From contig JAQTIE010000005.1 of assembly GCA_029433475.1 (NCBI GenBank), positions 179,878 through 220,639 on the forward strand: DNA of 40,762 nucleotides, read 5' to 3'. The DNA comes from Neisseriaceae bacterium ESL0693. GTDB taxonomy: Bacteria > Pseudomonadota > Gammaproteobacteria > Burkholderiales > Neisseriaceae. Made by a program: the position numbers and the translations under genes. Below are positions 17,084 to 25,596 of the stretch, in pieces; within the stretch, counting starts at the first letter, position 1, and every line of letters begins with the position of its first letter. The notes under the pieces are model-generated. The model was given only the letters and a program-made list of their open reading frames with translations, was not told where the DNA came from and searched no databases.

Positions 17084-18085
17084 TTAATGTTTTTTCAGGA
17101 TATAGGTACGAACTGCCCGATTGTGTTCCCGCAGGCTATGGCTGAACTGGCTGCGACCAGTACCATCATTACGAGCCACAAAATACAGATAATCCGTATT
17201 GGCCGGATTGGCCGCCGCCTCCAAAGCTGCCTTGCTGGGCAGAGAGATGGGTGTAGGCGGTAAACCGGCGCGCGTATAGGTATTATACGGCGTATCGCGG
17301 CGTAAATCGGCTTTTCTGATGTTACCCTGATAATATTCACCCATACCATAAATCACTGTCGGGTCGGTTTGCAGCCGCATCCCCTGTTGTAAGCGGTTGA
17401 CAAACACCGAGGCCACATTACGCCGATCATCGCTGTGGGCGGTTTCCTTTTCAATAATACTGGCCAGAGTCAGTAATTGATACGGCGTTTTTACCGGCAA
17501 ATGCGGTTGCCGGTTTTCCCATACCGCCTGTAAATGTTTTTGCATGGTATGATAAGTCTGACGGTATAGAGCCAGATCACTGCTGTCGGCGGCAACTTCA
17601 TATGTCGCCGGAAAAAACAATCCTTCAGCATGCAGACTTGGAGCACGCGGATCAATGGCCTGCATCAGTTTCAATTCAGACCAGTCTGCTGTATCGTGAT
17701 TGATGTCCGGCAACTGGTTGATCAGTGCCCGCATCTGTTTAAACGTAGTGCCTTCTGCAATACGGATAGACAAGGTATCCGGTTTACCTTCGCGCAGCCT
17801 TTGCAGAATTTGCCAGCTGGAGATGGTGCGAGGTAATGAATAATTACCTATATGCAGTTTATCATGAATCCCCAGCATAACCGCCGTGCCTCTGAGTACC
17901 AGACGGCTGTAAATAATATCGTGTTCGGCCAGATCATAGCTGACCCGGTTAATACCGTCACCAGCGACCACACGAATACGGTAGCCGAAATTCAGTTTAG
18001 GCATAAATAATAATAATAACCAGATCACCACAAACACCACCACAACCGCAATGCAACTTATGATCAGACGCGAAGTACGCGACAT
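17084..18085 (-). CDS. mltG: MltG (YceG), endolytic peptidoglycan transglycosylase
   Basis: MltG cuts nascent glycan strands in the inner-membrane leaflet and is thought to end glycan chain growth. The 333-aa protein has one N-terminal membrane segment (~8-30, LIISCIAVVVVFVVIWLLLL). A LysM-like region follows with YSLPRTISSWQILQRLREG, then the YceG catalytic domain. The family glutamate lies in TLASIIEKETAHSDDRRNVA, with VNRLQQGMRLQTDPTVIYG and the C-terminal SLPSKAALEAAANP...YLYFVARNDGTG. The start at 18085 has a good site, AAGGAAACATA. It leads the mltG-tmk-holB-pilZ-tatD operon, the order (without pilZ) known from E. coli yceG-tmk-holB-ycfH. Confidence 0.93.
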   Translation of the reverse strand: MSRTSRLIISCIAVVVVFVVIWLLLLFMPKLNFGYRIRVVAGDGINRVSYDLAEHDIIYSRLVLRGTAVMLGIHDKLHIGNYSLPRTISSWQILQRLREGKPDTLSIRIAEGTTFKQMRALINQLPDINHDTADWSELKLMQAIDPRAPSLHAEGLFFPATYEVAADSSDLALYRQTYHTMQKHLQAVWENRQPHLPVKTPYQLLTLASIIEKETAHSDDRRNVASVFVNRLQQGMRLQTDPTVIYGMGEYYQGNIRKADLRRDTPYNTYTRAGLPPTPISLPSKAALEAAANPANTDYLYFVARNDGTGRSQFSHSLREHNRAVRTYILKKH

Positions 18086-18307
18086 ATTATGTTTCCTTCA
18101 TGGCAATAAATTTTAATGATTTTTATCACTGTTTCTAGCGAGGGGGCTAAGTATAAATTCAATTGTATGTAATAGGCTACTACAGTAATAACGTGGTTGA
18201 CTTTTATCTTTATTTGAGCTGATGTCATTACTCTGAGTATATGATAATAAATTTGAATGTAAATCAAACAGTTTTATAGTATTTTGAGAAAATATTCCGT
18301 TAGCGGC

Positions 18308-18335
18308 TTGCAAAATAATCTGATTAAGGTAGAAT
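18308..18335 (+). promoter_or_regulatory. Promoter of tRNA-Ala
   Basis: TTGCAA (18308-18313), a 16-bp spacer and TAGAAT (18330-18335) are followed by a GC-rich discriminator CGCCC, as expected for a stringently controlled stable-RNA promoter. The tRNA starts 42 bp after the -10 box. Confidence 0.6.
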
Positions 18336-18376
18336 TCGCCCTCAGTCAGATTTTAATACTGACTTGATTTTCAAAT

Positions 18377-18458
<82 letters not shown>

Positions 18459-18460
18459 AC

Positions 18461-18496
18461 AAGGATTTAGCTAAAATAGCTGAGTCCTTTTTGTTT
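18461..18496 (+). terminator. Terminator after tRNA-Ala, inside the island
   Basis: AAGGATTTAGCT pairs with AGCTGAGTCCTT (G-T pairs allowed) over an AAAAT loop, followed by TTTTGTTTT. It appears to be brought by the inserted element; the chromosomal counterpart lies at 24670-24694. Confidence 0.75.
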
Positions 18497-18722
18497 TGAG
18501 CCTCAAAAATACCTAACCTATTTTCCTGCTGGCCTTGAAAATTGATGACTTGAATTTGATGGGATTATCATCTGACACACACCCATTACAAAATTTTATG
18601 TCTAGTATAAATTGTCGTTATCGGTTTTAAACCACAAGATTTACCTGTAGTTTTTCAAATCCCTAGACATTTTCCAAACATTCGCTACAATTCATAACAA
18701 TCAAAATTATCCGGTTGCCATC

Positions 18723-21700
18723 ATGCAAAATCCTACGCAAACACCATTACAAAAGCTCCTAGCCCAATTTCGTGATTTGACCCACTCTCAACGTGACAAG
18801 GGAACAAGTTTTGAAAACCTTATGGTGAAGTATTTCCAAAATGAACCTTCCTACAAACAGCAATATGCTGAGGTATTGAGCTATGCTGATTGGACTGAAA
18901 AATATGGTGATGAGCTGAATATTGCCAATAAAAAAGACACTGGTATTGATTTGGTTGCGGTGACATTTACGGGTGAGTACCACGCTATTCAATGTAAGAA
19001 CTTCTCACCTGAACACAAAGTCAGCAAATCAGACATTGACAGCTTTTTCACCGCTTCAGGCAAAAGCTATTTTTCGTATCGCATCATTGTGACTACCACC
19101 AATCACTGGACAGTAAACGCTGATGAGGCATTACAAAACCAACAGCCTCCTGTGATGAGAATTGATTTGTATCATCTTGAAAACAGTGTGATCGATTGGT
19201 CACAATATCAAGAGAATGTCACACCTGTAATACGTGAGAAAAAGAAACTCCGCGAGCATCAACAAGAAGCCAAAAAATACGTAGTATCAGGTTTACAGAA
19301 TGCTGAACGTGGTAAATTGATTATGGCATGTGGTACAGGTAAAACCTTTACCGCATTGCGTATTGCTGAGGAAATGGCAGGCAGTGGTAAACGCGTGTTA
19401 TTTCTTGTGCCTAGTTTGTCACTGTTGGGACAAACCTTAAATGAATGGACACAAGATTCATTGATTCCACTGAACAGTTTTGCAGTTTGCTCTGATAGCG
19501 ATGTGGGCAAGAAAACCGACGACGATGATCGTGTGATAACGGGCATCAGTGACTTGCAATTTCCTGCTACCACCAAAGCCAGATCACTGTGTAATGAACT
19601 CGTTAAATCCGAAACAGCTCATCCAAATTCAATGACAGTGGTGTTCTCTACATATCACTCCATTGATGTCATCAATCAGGCGCAAAATTTCAAAGGCAAT
19701 CCGTTGGGTGAGTTTGACCTAATCATTTGTGATGAAGCACACAGAACAACAGGTGCAACCTTTGATGGTGATAATGAATCAGCTTTTGTTCGGGTTCACA
19801 ATAATGATTATATTAAAACCAAAAAGCGTTTGTACATGACTGCCACGCCACGTATTTATGGCACAAAGGCAAAGAATACTGAAAACGTCACCCTATGTTC
19901 TATGGATGATGAAACGCTGTTTGGTAAAGAATTGTATGTCATTACCTTCTCTGAAGCAGTGTCACGTAAGTTACTTGTGGATTATAAAGTCATCGTACTA
20001 GCAGTTGAAGAAAGCCATATCAGCAAGCGATTACAAGATCTCTTAAAGAACGAAAACAACTCACTGAAAGTCAATGATGCTGCCAAGATTGTGGGCTGTT
20101 GGAAGGCCTTATCCAAACAGGGATTATTTGAGAGTGGTAGTGATTTAGCAGAGCCTATGAAACGCGCTGTGGCATTCTGTCAGGTGATTGAAAAAGAATA
20201 CAAAGGTAGGAATCATAAGGTCAGTTCGAAGCTGATTTCTGAAATGTTTGGCGCTGTAGTAGAGCAATATCAGGCGGCTGAACGTGAAGCCATTCTGGAA
20301 TTGAATCCTGATGCTGTGCTTGACCCTGCATTAGCAATGGTTTGTCAGGCTGAACATGTTGATGGTGGTATGAATGCTACTGAAAAAGAAACCAAACTTG
20401 AATGGCTGAAAGCAGAATTACCAGACAATACTTGTCGTATCCTGTCGAACGTCCGCTGTTTGTCTGAAGGTGTTGATGTGCCTTCTTTGGATGCAGTACT
20501 ATTTTTAACACCTCGTAATTCTGAGGTTGATGTGGTGCAATCGGTTGGCCGCGTTATGCGGTTGGCACCAAATAAAAAGCTGGGGTATGTAATATTACCC
20601 GTGGTCATTCCTGCTGGCGTTGAACCTGAAAAAGCACTAGATGATAACCAGATTTATCGGGTGGTTTGGCAAGTATTGAATGCGTTAAGAGCGCATGATG
20701 ACCGTTTTGATGCCATGATTAACAAGCTTGAATTTAACGGCAGTGACCACAAAAAAATGGAAGTCGTAGCTGTTGCCGAGAAAGTAGTAAAGAAAGCCAA
20801 AAAGCAAAGCAAACAAGGGAAAAATGCAGGTAAAGCACGCGGTCATAATACCGTTGGTGAAAATACTGATGATCATGCCCCTAGTCAGATAGAGATGACT
20901 TTTGAAGTTGGTGAAATCGAACGTGCCTTATATGCCAAAGTTGTTAAGAAGTGTGGTAATCGCCATCACTGGGAGGATTGGTCAAATGACATTGCCAAAA
21001 TTGCTCAAACACACATTGAGCGCATCAAGGTTGTGTTGGAAGATCCAAATAATATCAGAGAAATCGAAGCATTCAATGCGTTTGCCGTTGAGTTACGTGA
21101 TGATCTAAACAACAGCATCTCTGACGATGAAATTATCGAGATGCTGGCACAACACCTGATTACCAAACCTGTATTTGATGCCTTGTTTGATAAGTACAGC
21201 TTTGCCGAACATAATCCGATGTCGAAAGCCATGCAAACTGTGTTGGATATTTTGCAAGAGCAGCATCTTGAGAAAGAACGCAACACACTGCAATCGTTCT
21301 ATGATTCGGTGAAAATGCGCGCTGAAGGGATCAACAGTGCTGAAGGCAAACAAAAGATTGTGGTTGAGTTGTACGACAAATTCTTCCGCAATGCATTCCC
21401 ACGCATGACCGAACGCCTCGGTATTGTTTACACCCCTGTTGAAGTGGTTGATTTTATCATTCACAGCGTTGAGCATGTACTGAATACCGAATTTGACAAG
21501 AGCATGGCAGATAAGAATGTTCATATTCTTGATCCATTCACAGGTACAGGTACATTCATTACGCGCTTACTGCAAAGCGGTATCATTCCAAAAGACAAAC
21601 TGCCATATAAATATCAAAATGAAATCCACGCCAATGAAATCGTGTTATTGGCTTACTACATTGCTGCTATCAATATCGAAGCCACTTATCACGGCATTTT

Positions 21701-23735
21701 GAATAATAATATTCACGGTGAAAATGATGGAGTGTCTGATGTTGAGTATCAACCATTTAACGGTATCTGCCTGACTGACACGTTTGAAATGAATGAGAAG
21801 GAAGATTTGGTTGACCAATTGTTGGAAGAAAACAGCGCTCGTCGTAAGCGTCAAAAAGAGTTACCTATCAAAGTTATTATAGGAAACCCACCCTATTCAG
21901 CAGGCCAAGAAAGTGAAAATGATGGTAACAAAAATGTTGAGTATCCAAAATTAGATGCCAGTATCGCAAAATCCTATGCAGCACAATCAACTGCAACACT
22001 TCAAAAAAATCTATATGACAGTTATGTTCGAGCCATACGTTGGTGTTCTAATCGATTATTGAAAAATGATAACTATAGTGGTGGTGTTATCGGTTTTGTG
22101 ACTAACGCAAGTTTCGTCGATAGCAACTCTATGGATGGATTACGTAAATGCTTGACTGAAGAGTTCAGTAGTTTGTATGTGTTTCATTTGCGTGGTAATC
22201 AGCGTACATCAGGTGAGCGCTCTCGTAAAGAAGGTGGTAAAATTTTTGGTTCAGGAAGTCGCGCTCCCATTGCTATCTCTATTTTAGTTAAGAATCCAAA
22301 AGCAAAGCAGACTGGCCAAATCCACTTTCACGATATCGGTGACTATCTTTCCCAAGCCAAAAAGTTGGAAATCATCCAAGAGTTTGGGAGTATTAAAGGT
22401 ATTTCTGATATGAAGGGTTGGAGTAATATTAAGCCGGATGAATTTGGTGATTGGGTGAATCAACGAGATCCGAACTTTGACAATTACATTAGTTTGGGTG
22501 ATAAGAAGGATAAAAATAGCATTACCATATTTGAGAACTATTCATTAGGAGTAGTTACTAATCGCGATGTATGGTGTTATAACTATTCTTGTCAAAAATT
22601 AGCTTCAAATATGAATCGTATGATTAACTTCTATAACGAAGAAGAAAGAAGATATAGTAGCTGTAATTCAAAATTTATAGATATTGAAAATTTTATAAAC
22701 AATGATTCATCAAAAATAAGCTGGACAAGGTCTATAAAACGTGATTTGAAAAATAAGAAGCATCATAAATTTATTAGAGAGGATTTAGTAATATCGAACT
22801 ATAGACCTTTTACTAAGCAGAACATGTATTTTAATCGTTCATGGAATGAAATGGTATACCAGATTCCTAAAATCTTCCCTAAAAAAGACAACAAAAATTT
22901 AGTAATTTCTATAACAGGAAAAGGTGCAACTAAAGATTTTTCCACACTTATAACAAACCTGATTCCTGATTTAGAGATGATTTCTAAAGGACAGTGCTTC
23001 CCACTTTATTTATACGAAAAATTGGATAACCCAACAGGGCTATTTATAGAGGAAGAAAAACAAGCTGAATACCAGCGCTGTGATGCCATCACTGATGAGG
23101 CGTTGAGACATTTTCAGGACACTTATCCGAACTGTGAAATTATCAAAGAAGATATTTTCTATTACATCTACGGATTACTCCACAGTGAAGAATATCGTGA
23201 ACGCTATGCTGACAACCTCGCTAAACAATTGCCATGTATTCCACGTATGAAAACATTTGAGGCATTCAAGGCATTCTCGGAAGCTGGTCGCAAATTGGCT
23301 GATTTGCACCTGAATTATGAAACGGTGGATATTTATACTGGTGTGCAACTAAATTCGAAAATCAAACCTTTGAATGTGACCAAACAAGCGGTGATTGGTG
23401 GTGTTGATGCCGATTTTCGTGTGACTAAAATGAAATTCAGCAAGAAAGGCGATAAATCGACGGTTATTTATAATAACAACATTACCATCGAGAACATCCC
23501 TGAACAGGCTTATGATTATGTGGTTAATGGCAAGGCAGCACTTGAATGGGTAATGGAGCGTCAAGCCGTGACTACTGACAAGAAATCAGGCATCACCAAT
23601 GATGCAAACGATTGGGCAATAGAAACAATGGGCAATGCCAAATACCCATTAGAATTGTTCTTGCGGGTTATCACAGTCAGCCTTGAAACACAGAAGATTG
23701 TAAATGCCTTACCCAAGCTTGATATCCTGAACTGA
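18723..23735 (+). CDS. Single-polypeptide restriction-modification enzyme, type ISP-like (nuclease-helicase-methyltransferase)
   Basis: At 1670 aa this is a complete defence enzyme in one chain. Residues ~25-135 form an Mrr-like PD-(D/E)xK nuclease (GTSFENLMV, then TGIDLV with Asp76, then Gln90-Cys-Lys92). Residues ~175-650 form a superfamily 2 helicase/translocase: Walker A ACGTGKT at 202-208, DEAH at 337-340, SVGRVMR later. A linker of ~250 residues leads to an N6-adenine methyltransferase with SAM loop ILDPFTGTGTF (935-945) and catalytic NPPY (1055-1058). The last ~500 residues should hold the target recognition domain and C-terminal helices. This order matches type ISP enzymes such as LlaGI/LlaBIII, which methylate one strand of an asymmetric site and cut after head-to-head translocation. 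All key motifs look intact. The ribosome site before ATG 18723 is weak. The recognition sequence is unknown. It is the main cargo of the tRNA-Ala island. Confidence 0.92.
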   Translation: MQNPTQTPLQKLLAQFRDLTHSQRDKGTSFENLMVKYFQNEPSYKQQYAEVLSYADWTEKYGDELNIANKKDTGIDLVAVTFTGEYHAIQCKNFSPEHKVSKSDIDSFFTASGKSYFSYRIIVTTTNHWTVNADEALQNQQPPVMRIDLYHLENSVIDWSQYQENVTPVIREKKKLREHQQEAKKYVVSGLQNAERGKLIMACGTGKTFTALRIAEEMAGSGKRVLFLVPSLSLLGQTLNEWTQDSLIPLNSFAVCSDSDVGKKTDDDDRVITGISDLQFPATTKARSLCNELVKSETAHPNSMTVVFSTYHSIDVINQAQNFKGNPLGEFDLIICDEAHRTTGATFDGDNESAFVRVHNNDYIKTKKRLYMTATPRIYGTKAKNTENVTLCSMDDETLFGKELYVITFSEAVSRKLLVDYKVIVLAVEESHISKRLQDLLKNENNSLKVNDAAKIVGCWKALSKQGLFESGSDLAEPMKRAVAFCQVIEKEYKGRNHKVSSKLISEMFGAVVEQYQAAEREAILELNPDAVLDPALAMVCQAEHVDGGMNATEKETKLEWLKAELPDNTCRILSNVRCLSEGVDVPSLDAVLFLTPRNSEVDVVQSVGRVMRLAPNKKLGYVILPVVIPAGVEPEKALDDNQIYRVVWQVLNALRAHDDRFDAMINKLEFNGSDHKKMEVVAVAEKVVKKAKKQSKQGKNAGKARGHNTVGENTDDHAPSQIEMTFEVGEIERALYAKVVKKCGNRHHWEDWSNDIAKIAQTHIERIKVVLEDPNNIREIEAFNAFAVELRDDLNNSISDDEIIEMLAQHLITKPVFDALFDKYSFAEHNPMSKAMQTVLDILQEQHLEKERNTLQSFYDSVKMRAEGINSAEGKQKIVVELYDKFFRNAFPRMTERLGIVYTPVEVVDFIIHSVEHVLNTEFDKSMADKNVHILDPFTGTGTFITRLLQSGIIPKDKLPYKYQNEIHANEIVLLAYYIAAINIEATYHGILNNNIHGENDGVSDVEYQPFNGICLTDTFEMNEKEDLVDQLLEENSARRKRQKELPIKVIIGNPPYSAGQESENDGNKNVEYPKLDASIAKSYAAQSTATLQKNLYDSYVRAIRWCSNRLLKNDNYSGGVIGFVTNASFVDSNSMDGLRKCLTEEFSSLYVFHLRGNQRTSGERSRKEGGKIFGSGSRAPIAISILVKNPKAKQTGQIHFHDIGDYLSQAKKLEIIQEFGSIKGISDMKGWSNIKPDEFGDWVNQRDPNFDNYISLGDKKDKNSITIFENYSLGVVTNRDVWCYNYSCQKLASNMNRMINFYNEEERRYSSCNSKFIDIENFINNDSSKISWTRSIKRDLKNKKHHKFIREDLVISNYRPFTKQNMYFNRSWNEMVYQIPKIFPKKDNKNLVISITGKGATKDFSTLITNLIPDLEMISKGQCFPLYLYEKLDNPTGLFIEEEKQAEYQRCDAITDEALRHFQDTYPNCEIIKEDIFYYIYGLLHSEEYRERYADNLAKQLPCIPRMKTFEAFKAFSEAGRKLADLHLNYETVDIYTGVQLNSKIKPLNVTKQAVIGGVDADFRVTKMKFSKKGDKSTVIYNNNITIENIPEQAYDYVVNGKAALEWVMERQAVTTDKKSGITNDANDWAIETMGNAKYPLELFLRVITVSLETQKIVNALPKLDILN

Positions 23736-23746
23736 TATAACCGATA

Positions 23747-23777
23747 AAAAACACCTCTTTAACAAGGGGGTGTTTTT
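23747..23777. terminator. Bidirectional terminator between the restriction-modification gene and the small minus-strand gene
   Basis: AAAAACACCTC pairs with GGGGTGTTTTT (one G-T pair) over a short loop. The A run on the left and T run on the right give a T-tailed hairpin on both strands, serving the convergent genes ending at 23735 and 23821. Confidence 0.8.
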
Positions 23778-23820
23778 CATGACGGAGATCATTAGAATTG
23801 ACTATACACCTATTATGCAA

Positions 23821-24117
23821 TCACTTCTTATTTCGATTAAGGTAACCATCTGCAATCAAACACTGGCCAAGTATAGTCGCGCAGTGAGGGTGCATCACTA
23901 TCATAAGGAACAATTCCTGTTGGTCTTGGTTAATAACATCCTGCTCATCAGGAGAACTAAAATCTAGAATATGCCCATTGACTAAACCATCATGATAGAC
24001 AGCAGCTTGTGTAACTGCTTCAGAGCAAACAAAGCAAACTCTGTTGTTTCCATGTCGCATGAGTACCGTAAGGTTATCATTAACATCAGTACTTTCAATA
24101 TTTTCGACAAATGACAT
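23821..24117 (-). CDS. Small protein of unknown function in the island
   Basis: I do not recognise this 98-aa protein. It is acidic in the N-terminal half (MSFVENIESTDVNDNLTVLM), with a CFVC pair at ~28-31, a patch DGLVNGHILDFSSPDEQD in the middle, and a hydrophobic stretch LFLMIVMHPHCATILGQCLI near the end. It contains four cysteines and several histidines, so metal binding is conceivable. No signal peptide is visible. It is convergent with the restriction-modification gene and shares a bidirectional terminator with it. The upstream ribosome site is only AAGAGA. It could be an accessory or anti-defence protein of the element, or a coincidental frame; coding status is moderately supported by position and composition. 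Confidence 0.5.
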   Translation of the reverse strand: MSFVENIESTDVNDNLTVLMRHGNNRVCFVCSEAVTQAAVYHDGLVNGHILDFSSPDEQDVINQDQQELFLMIVMHPHCATILGQCLIADGYLNRNKK

Positions 24118-24295
24118 TATTTATTCTCTTTTTTCGAAACAAGGATTGATTCTCTTGGATGGTTGTTTGTTGGCCAGTCTCGTTGATTATGCATGGCTGA
24201 TAGTTCGTGCTTTGGAAGAGTACCACATGCAAATCAACTCTGTTTGCCTTTCCATTTGAAAGAAGTATGAGAGGTCAATTGAGACCTTTTTGAAG

Positions 24296-24448
24296 CTAAC
24301 ACTCGTATTTTGCCAAAAGGCCGTCAGAATCGCTAATTCTATAGCCTCTATATGACAATTTGATTGACTCTAGTTCTTTCATCGTTTACTTGAAACCCTT
24401 ATTTTTGCTAGGATATAAGATTTTTTCATCAGTAATTATCTTTGCCAT
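24296..24448 (-). pseudogene. Small gene broken by one in-frame stop
   Basis: From ATG 24448, which has a strong ribosome site GGGAGATAAT, the frame reads MAKIITDEKILYPSKNKGFK. It then meets TAA (24386-24388) and continues in the same frame through MKELESIKLSYRGYRISDSD to a TAG at 24296. Without the stop it would be a 50-residue protein of a type common in mobile elements. Either the gene is dead, or the two halves are made separately (the second half has its own ATG at 24382). Family not recognised. Confidence 0.45.
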
Positions 24449-24480
24449 ATTATCTCCCAAAATACCTAACCTTTTCGTGA

Positions 24481-24497
24481 GATAGTATGATACTATC
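24481..24497 (-). promoter_or_regulatory. Palindromic operator-like site upstream of the broken small gene
   Basis: GATAGTATGATACTATC is a perfect 8+1+8 palindrome, 33 bp before the ATG at 24448 on the minus strand. Position and symmetry suggest a repressor binding site in a promoter. Confidence 0.45.
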
Positions 24498-24595
24498 AGG
24501 GATTAACTAAATGCAATATAAGTGTTTTTTATTCAAAATTGATTATTAATGATTTTATATTATTATATAGTTAATATTTACATAGTATATAAATC

Positions 24596-24611
24596 CATAT
24601 GCATGCATATG
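24596..24611. repeat. Perfect 16-bp palindrome at the right end of the island
   Basis: CATATGCATGCATATG is self-complementary and stands one base before the tRNA-derived repeat. It aligns loosely with the tRNA anticodon arm (CTTGCATGGCATGCAAG), so it may be a mutated remnant of that arm, or a recombinase-binding feature. Confidence 0.5.
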
Positions 24612-24612
24612 T

Positions 24613-24652
24613 GAGGTCGGCGGTTCGATCCCGCTTACCTCCACCAGATAAA
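24613..24652 (+). repeat. Right attachment-site repeat (partial tRNA-Ala copy)
   Basis: This copy of the tRNA-Ala 3' part (T-arm to CCA plus AGATAAA) has one mismatch in 40 bp to 18419-18458. It lacks the D-arm and 5' acceptor strand and is not a functional tRNA. It is most likely the original 3' end displaced by integration. Confidence 0.85.
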
Positions 24653-24669
24653 TCATCTTATTTAAAACG

Positions 24670-24694
24670 AACACCGATAGGTGTTTATTTTTTG
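24670..24694 (+). terminator. Original chromosomal terminator of tRNA-Ala
   Basis: AACACC-GATA-GGTGTT is followed by TATTTTTT, 17 bp after the partial tRNA copy. It would directly follow the tRNA if the island were excised. Confidence 0.75.
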
Positions 24695-25143
24695 TCTGCA
24701 AAAATACTGAGTAAATAGTATGTTATTTATGTAATTTTTTTGATAATAAAATTCAAAATTGATTCTGGTATGCATGACAAATGAGTTTTGCCTTTCTAAA
24801 TAAATTGCTTTGTTCAGATAAAATATAGTTGCTATTGGCATTGATATAACATTGGTCAGTATTCTGAATATGGCATTACGATGTATTATTTAGACACAGA
24901 AGCAGCGTTTGCACTTTGTGTAACCAGTCGTCAGGGCATCAGTATTACGGTTTAACAGTGCATTTTATATCCATAACAATATGATTTAAAAATAATTAAA
25001 TCATATCCTATATATAGAATCAGTATGGCTGATATAACCTCAGTCATATAAATCAGTACTTCAATTCTTGTTTACATTGAATTATTTGGGTCAGACAAAA
25101 TAAATCTATGACTGTTATCGAGATTTAAAACCCTATGAAATAA
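24695..25143. other. AT-rich gene-free stretch
   Basis: About 450 bp with no open frame, RNA gene or notable repeat that I can support. Confidence 0.5.
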
Positions 25144-25596
25144 TTATTGTAAATGCTGAATAATGTCGGGATTATGAATAATGTCGGGATTAATAGCATC
25201 GTCTTCCTTTAAAAATAGTCTGAAGTGATAGAAAATATAAATCAGTATAGTCATGCTGCCAAATAAATATAATAAATATATGATAGATAAAGAATTATAT
25301 CAATAAGGGTAAAAATCCCGAATCGCCGTCAACACTGAGCGTTGAATAAAAAATAGATATTTCTCCATCTCTAATAAAAACCTATATTCATAAAATAATT
25401 TGTTATATTTATGGCATAAATTTGCAGATACTGGAATCCAGACTAATGTTAATATAAAAGGGGCATTTTGCTTTTTTGCGTAGCAGCCATACAAAAAGTA
25501 AGCATAAAAAATAATTATGTATAAAGGAAAACGTGAAAGATGGTAGCTTAAAAATAGGGTCGAAATTGAATAGGCTAAAATAACACTAATGTTCTG
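25144..25596 (-). pseudogene. Broken membrane-protein gene
   Basis: On the minus strand one frame stays open from 25596 to 25144 except for a single TGA (25300-25302), 150 codons in all. The first part has two hydrophobic segments (SVILAYSISTLFLSYHL; PLYIIIFYAYFLYGCYA) and another at FILTLVWIPVSANL. The second part has a further segment, SIIYLLYLFGSMTILIYIFY, and an acidic tail. No ATG stands at the upstream end, so the start also seems lost. It resembles a small polytopic membrane protein of unknown type. Its position next to a T6SS cluster might suggest an old immunity gene, but nothing proves that. Confidence 0.45.
25158..25193. repeat. Two-copy 18-bp tandem repeat
   Basis: GAATAATGTCGGGATTAT (25158-25175) is followed directly by a copy differing only in the last base (25176-25193). 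It lies in the tail of the broken membrane-protein gene and would encode a repeated NPDIIx unit. Confidence 0.75.

Larger units (their letters stand above)
18459..24652 (+). mobile_element. tRNA-Ala-integrated restriction-modification island without visible integrase
   Basis: About 6.2 kb lie between the intact tRNA-Ala and a second copy of its 3' end. The content is one very large restriction-modification gene (+), a 98-codon gene (-) and a broken ~50-codon gene (-). No tyrosine or serine recombinase, excisionase or phage structural gene can be seen, so the element must use an enzyme encoded elsewhere or has lost its own. Codon use and AT content of the right third differ from the flanking operon, in keeping with transfer. 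The boundaries come from the direct repeat; the mechanism is inferred. Confidence 0.75.

Noticed and set aside
24320-24333. Neisserial DNA uptake sequence
   Set aside because: GGCCGTCAGAATC only partly resembles the uptake sequence GCCGTCTGAA; no repeated matching 10-mer was noticed in the window.
24613-24652. Second tRNA-Ala gene
   Set aside because: Only the T-arm, 3' acceptor strand and CCA are present; the D-arm and 5' acceptor strand are missing, so it is an integration repeat, not a tRNA gene.
25158-25193. Start of a CRISPR array
   Set aside because: Two direct, contiguous 18-bp copies without spacers and inside an (interrupted) coding frame; no further copies.
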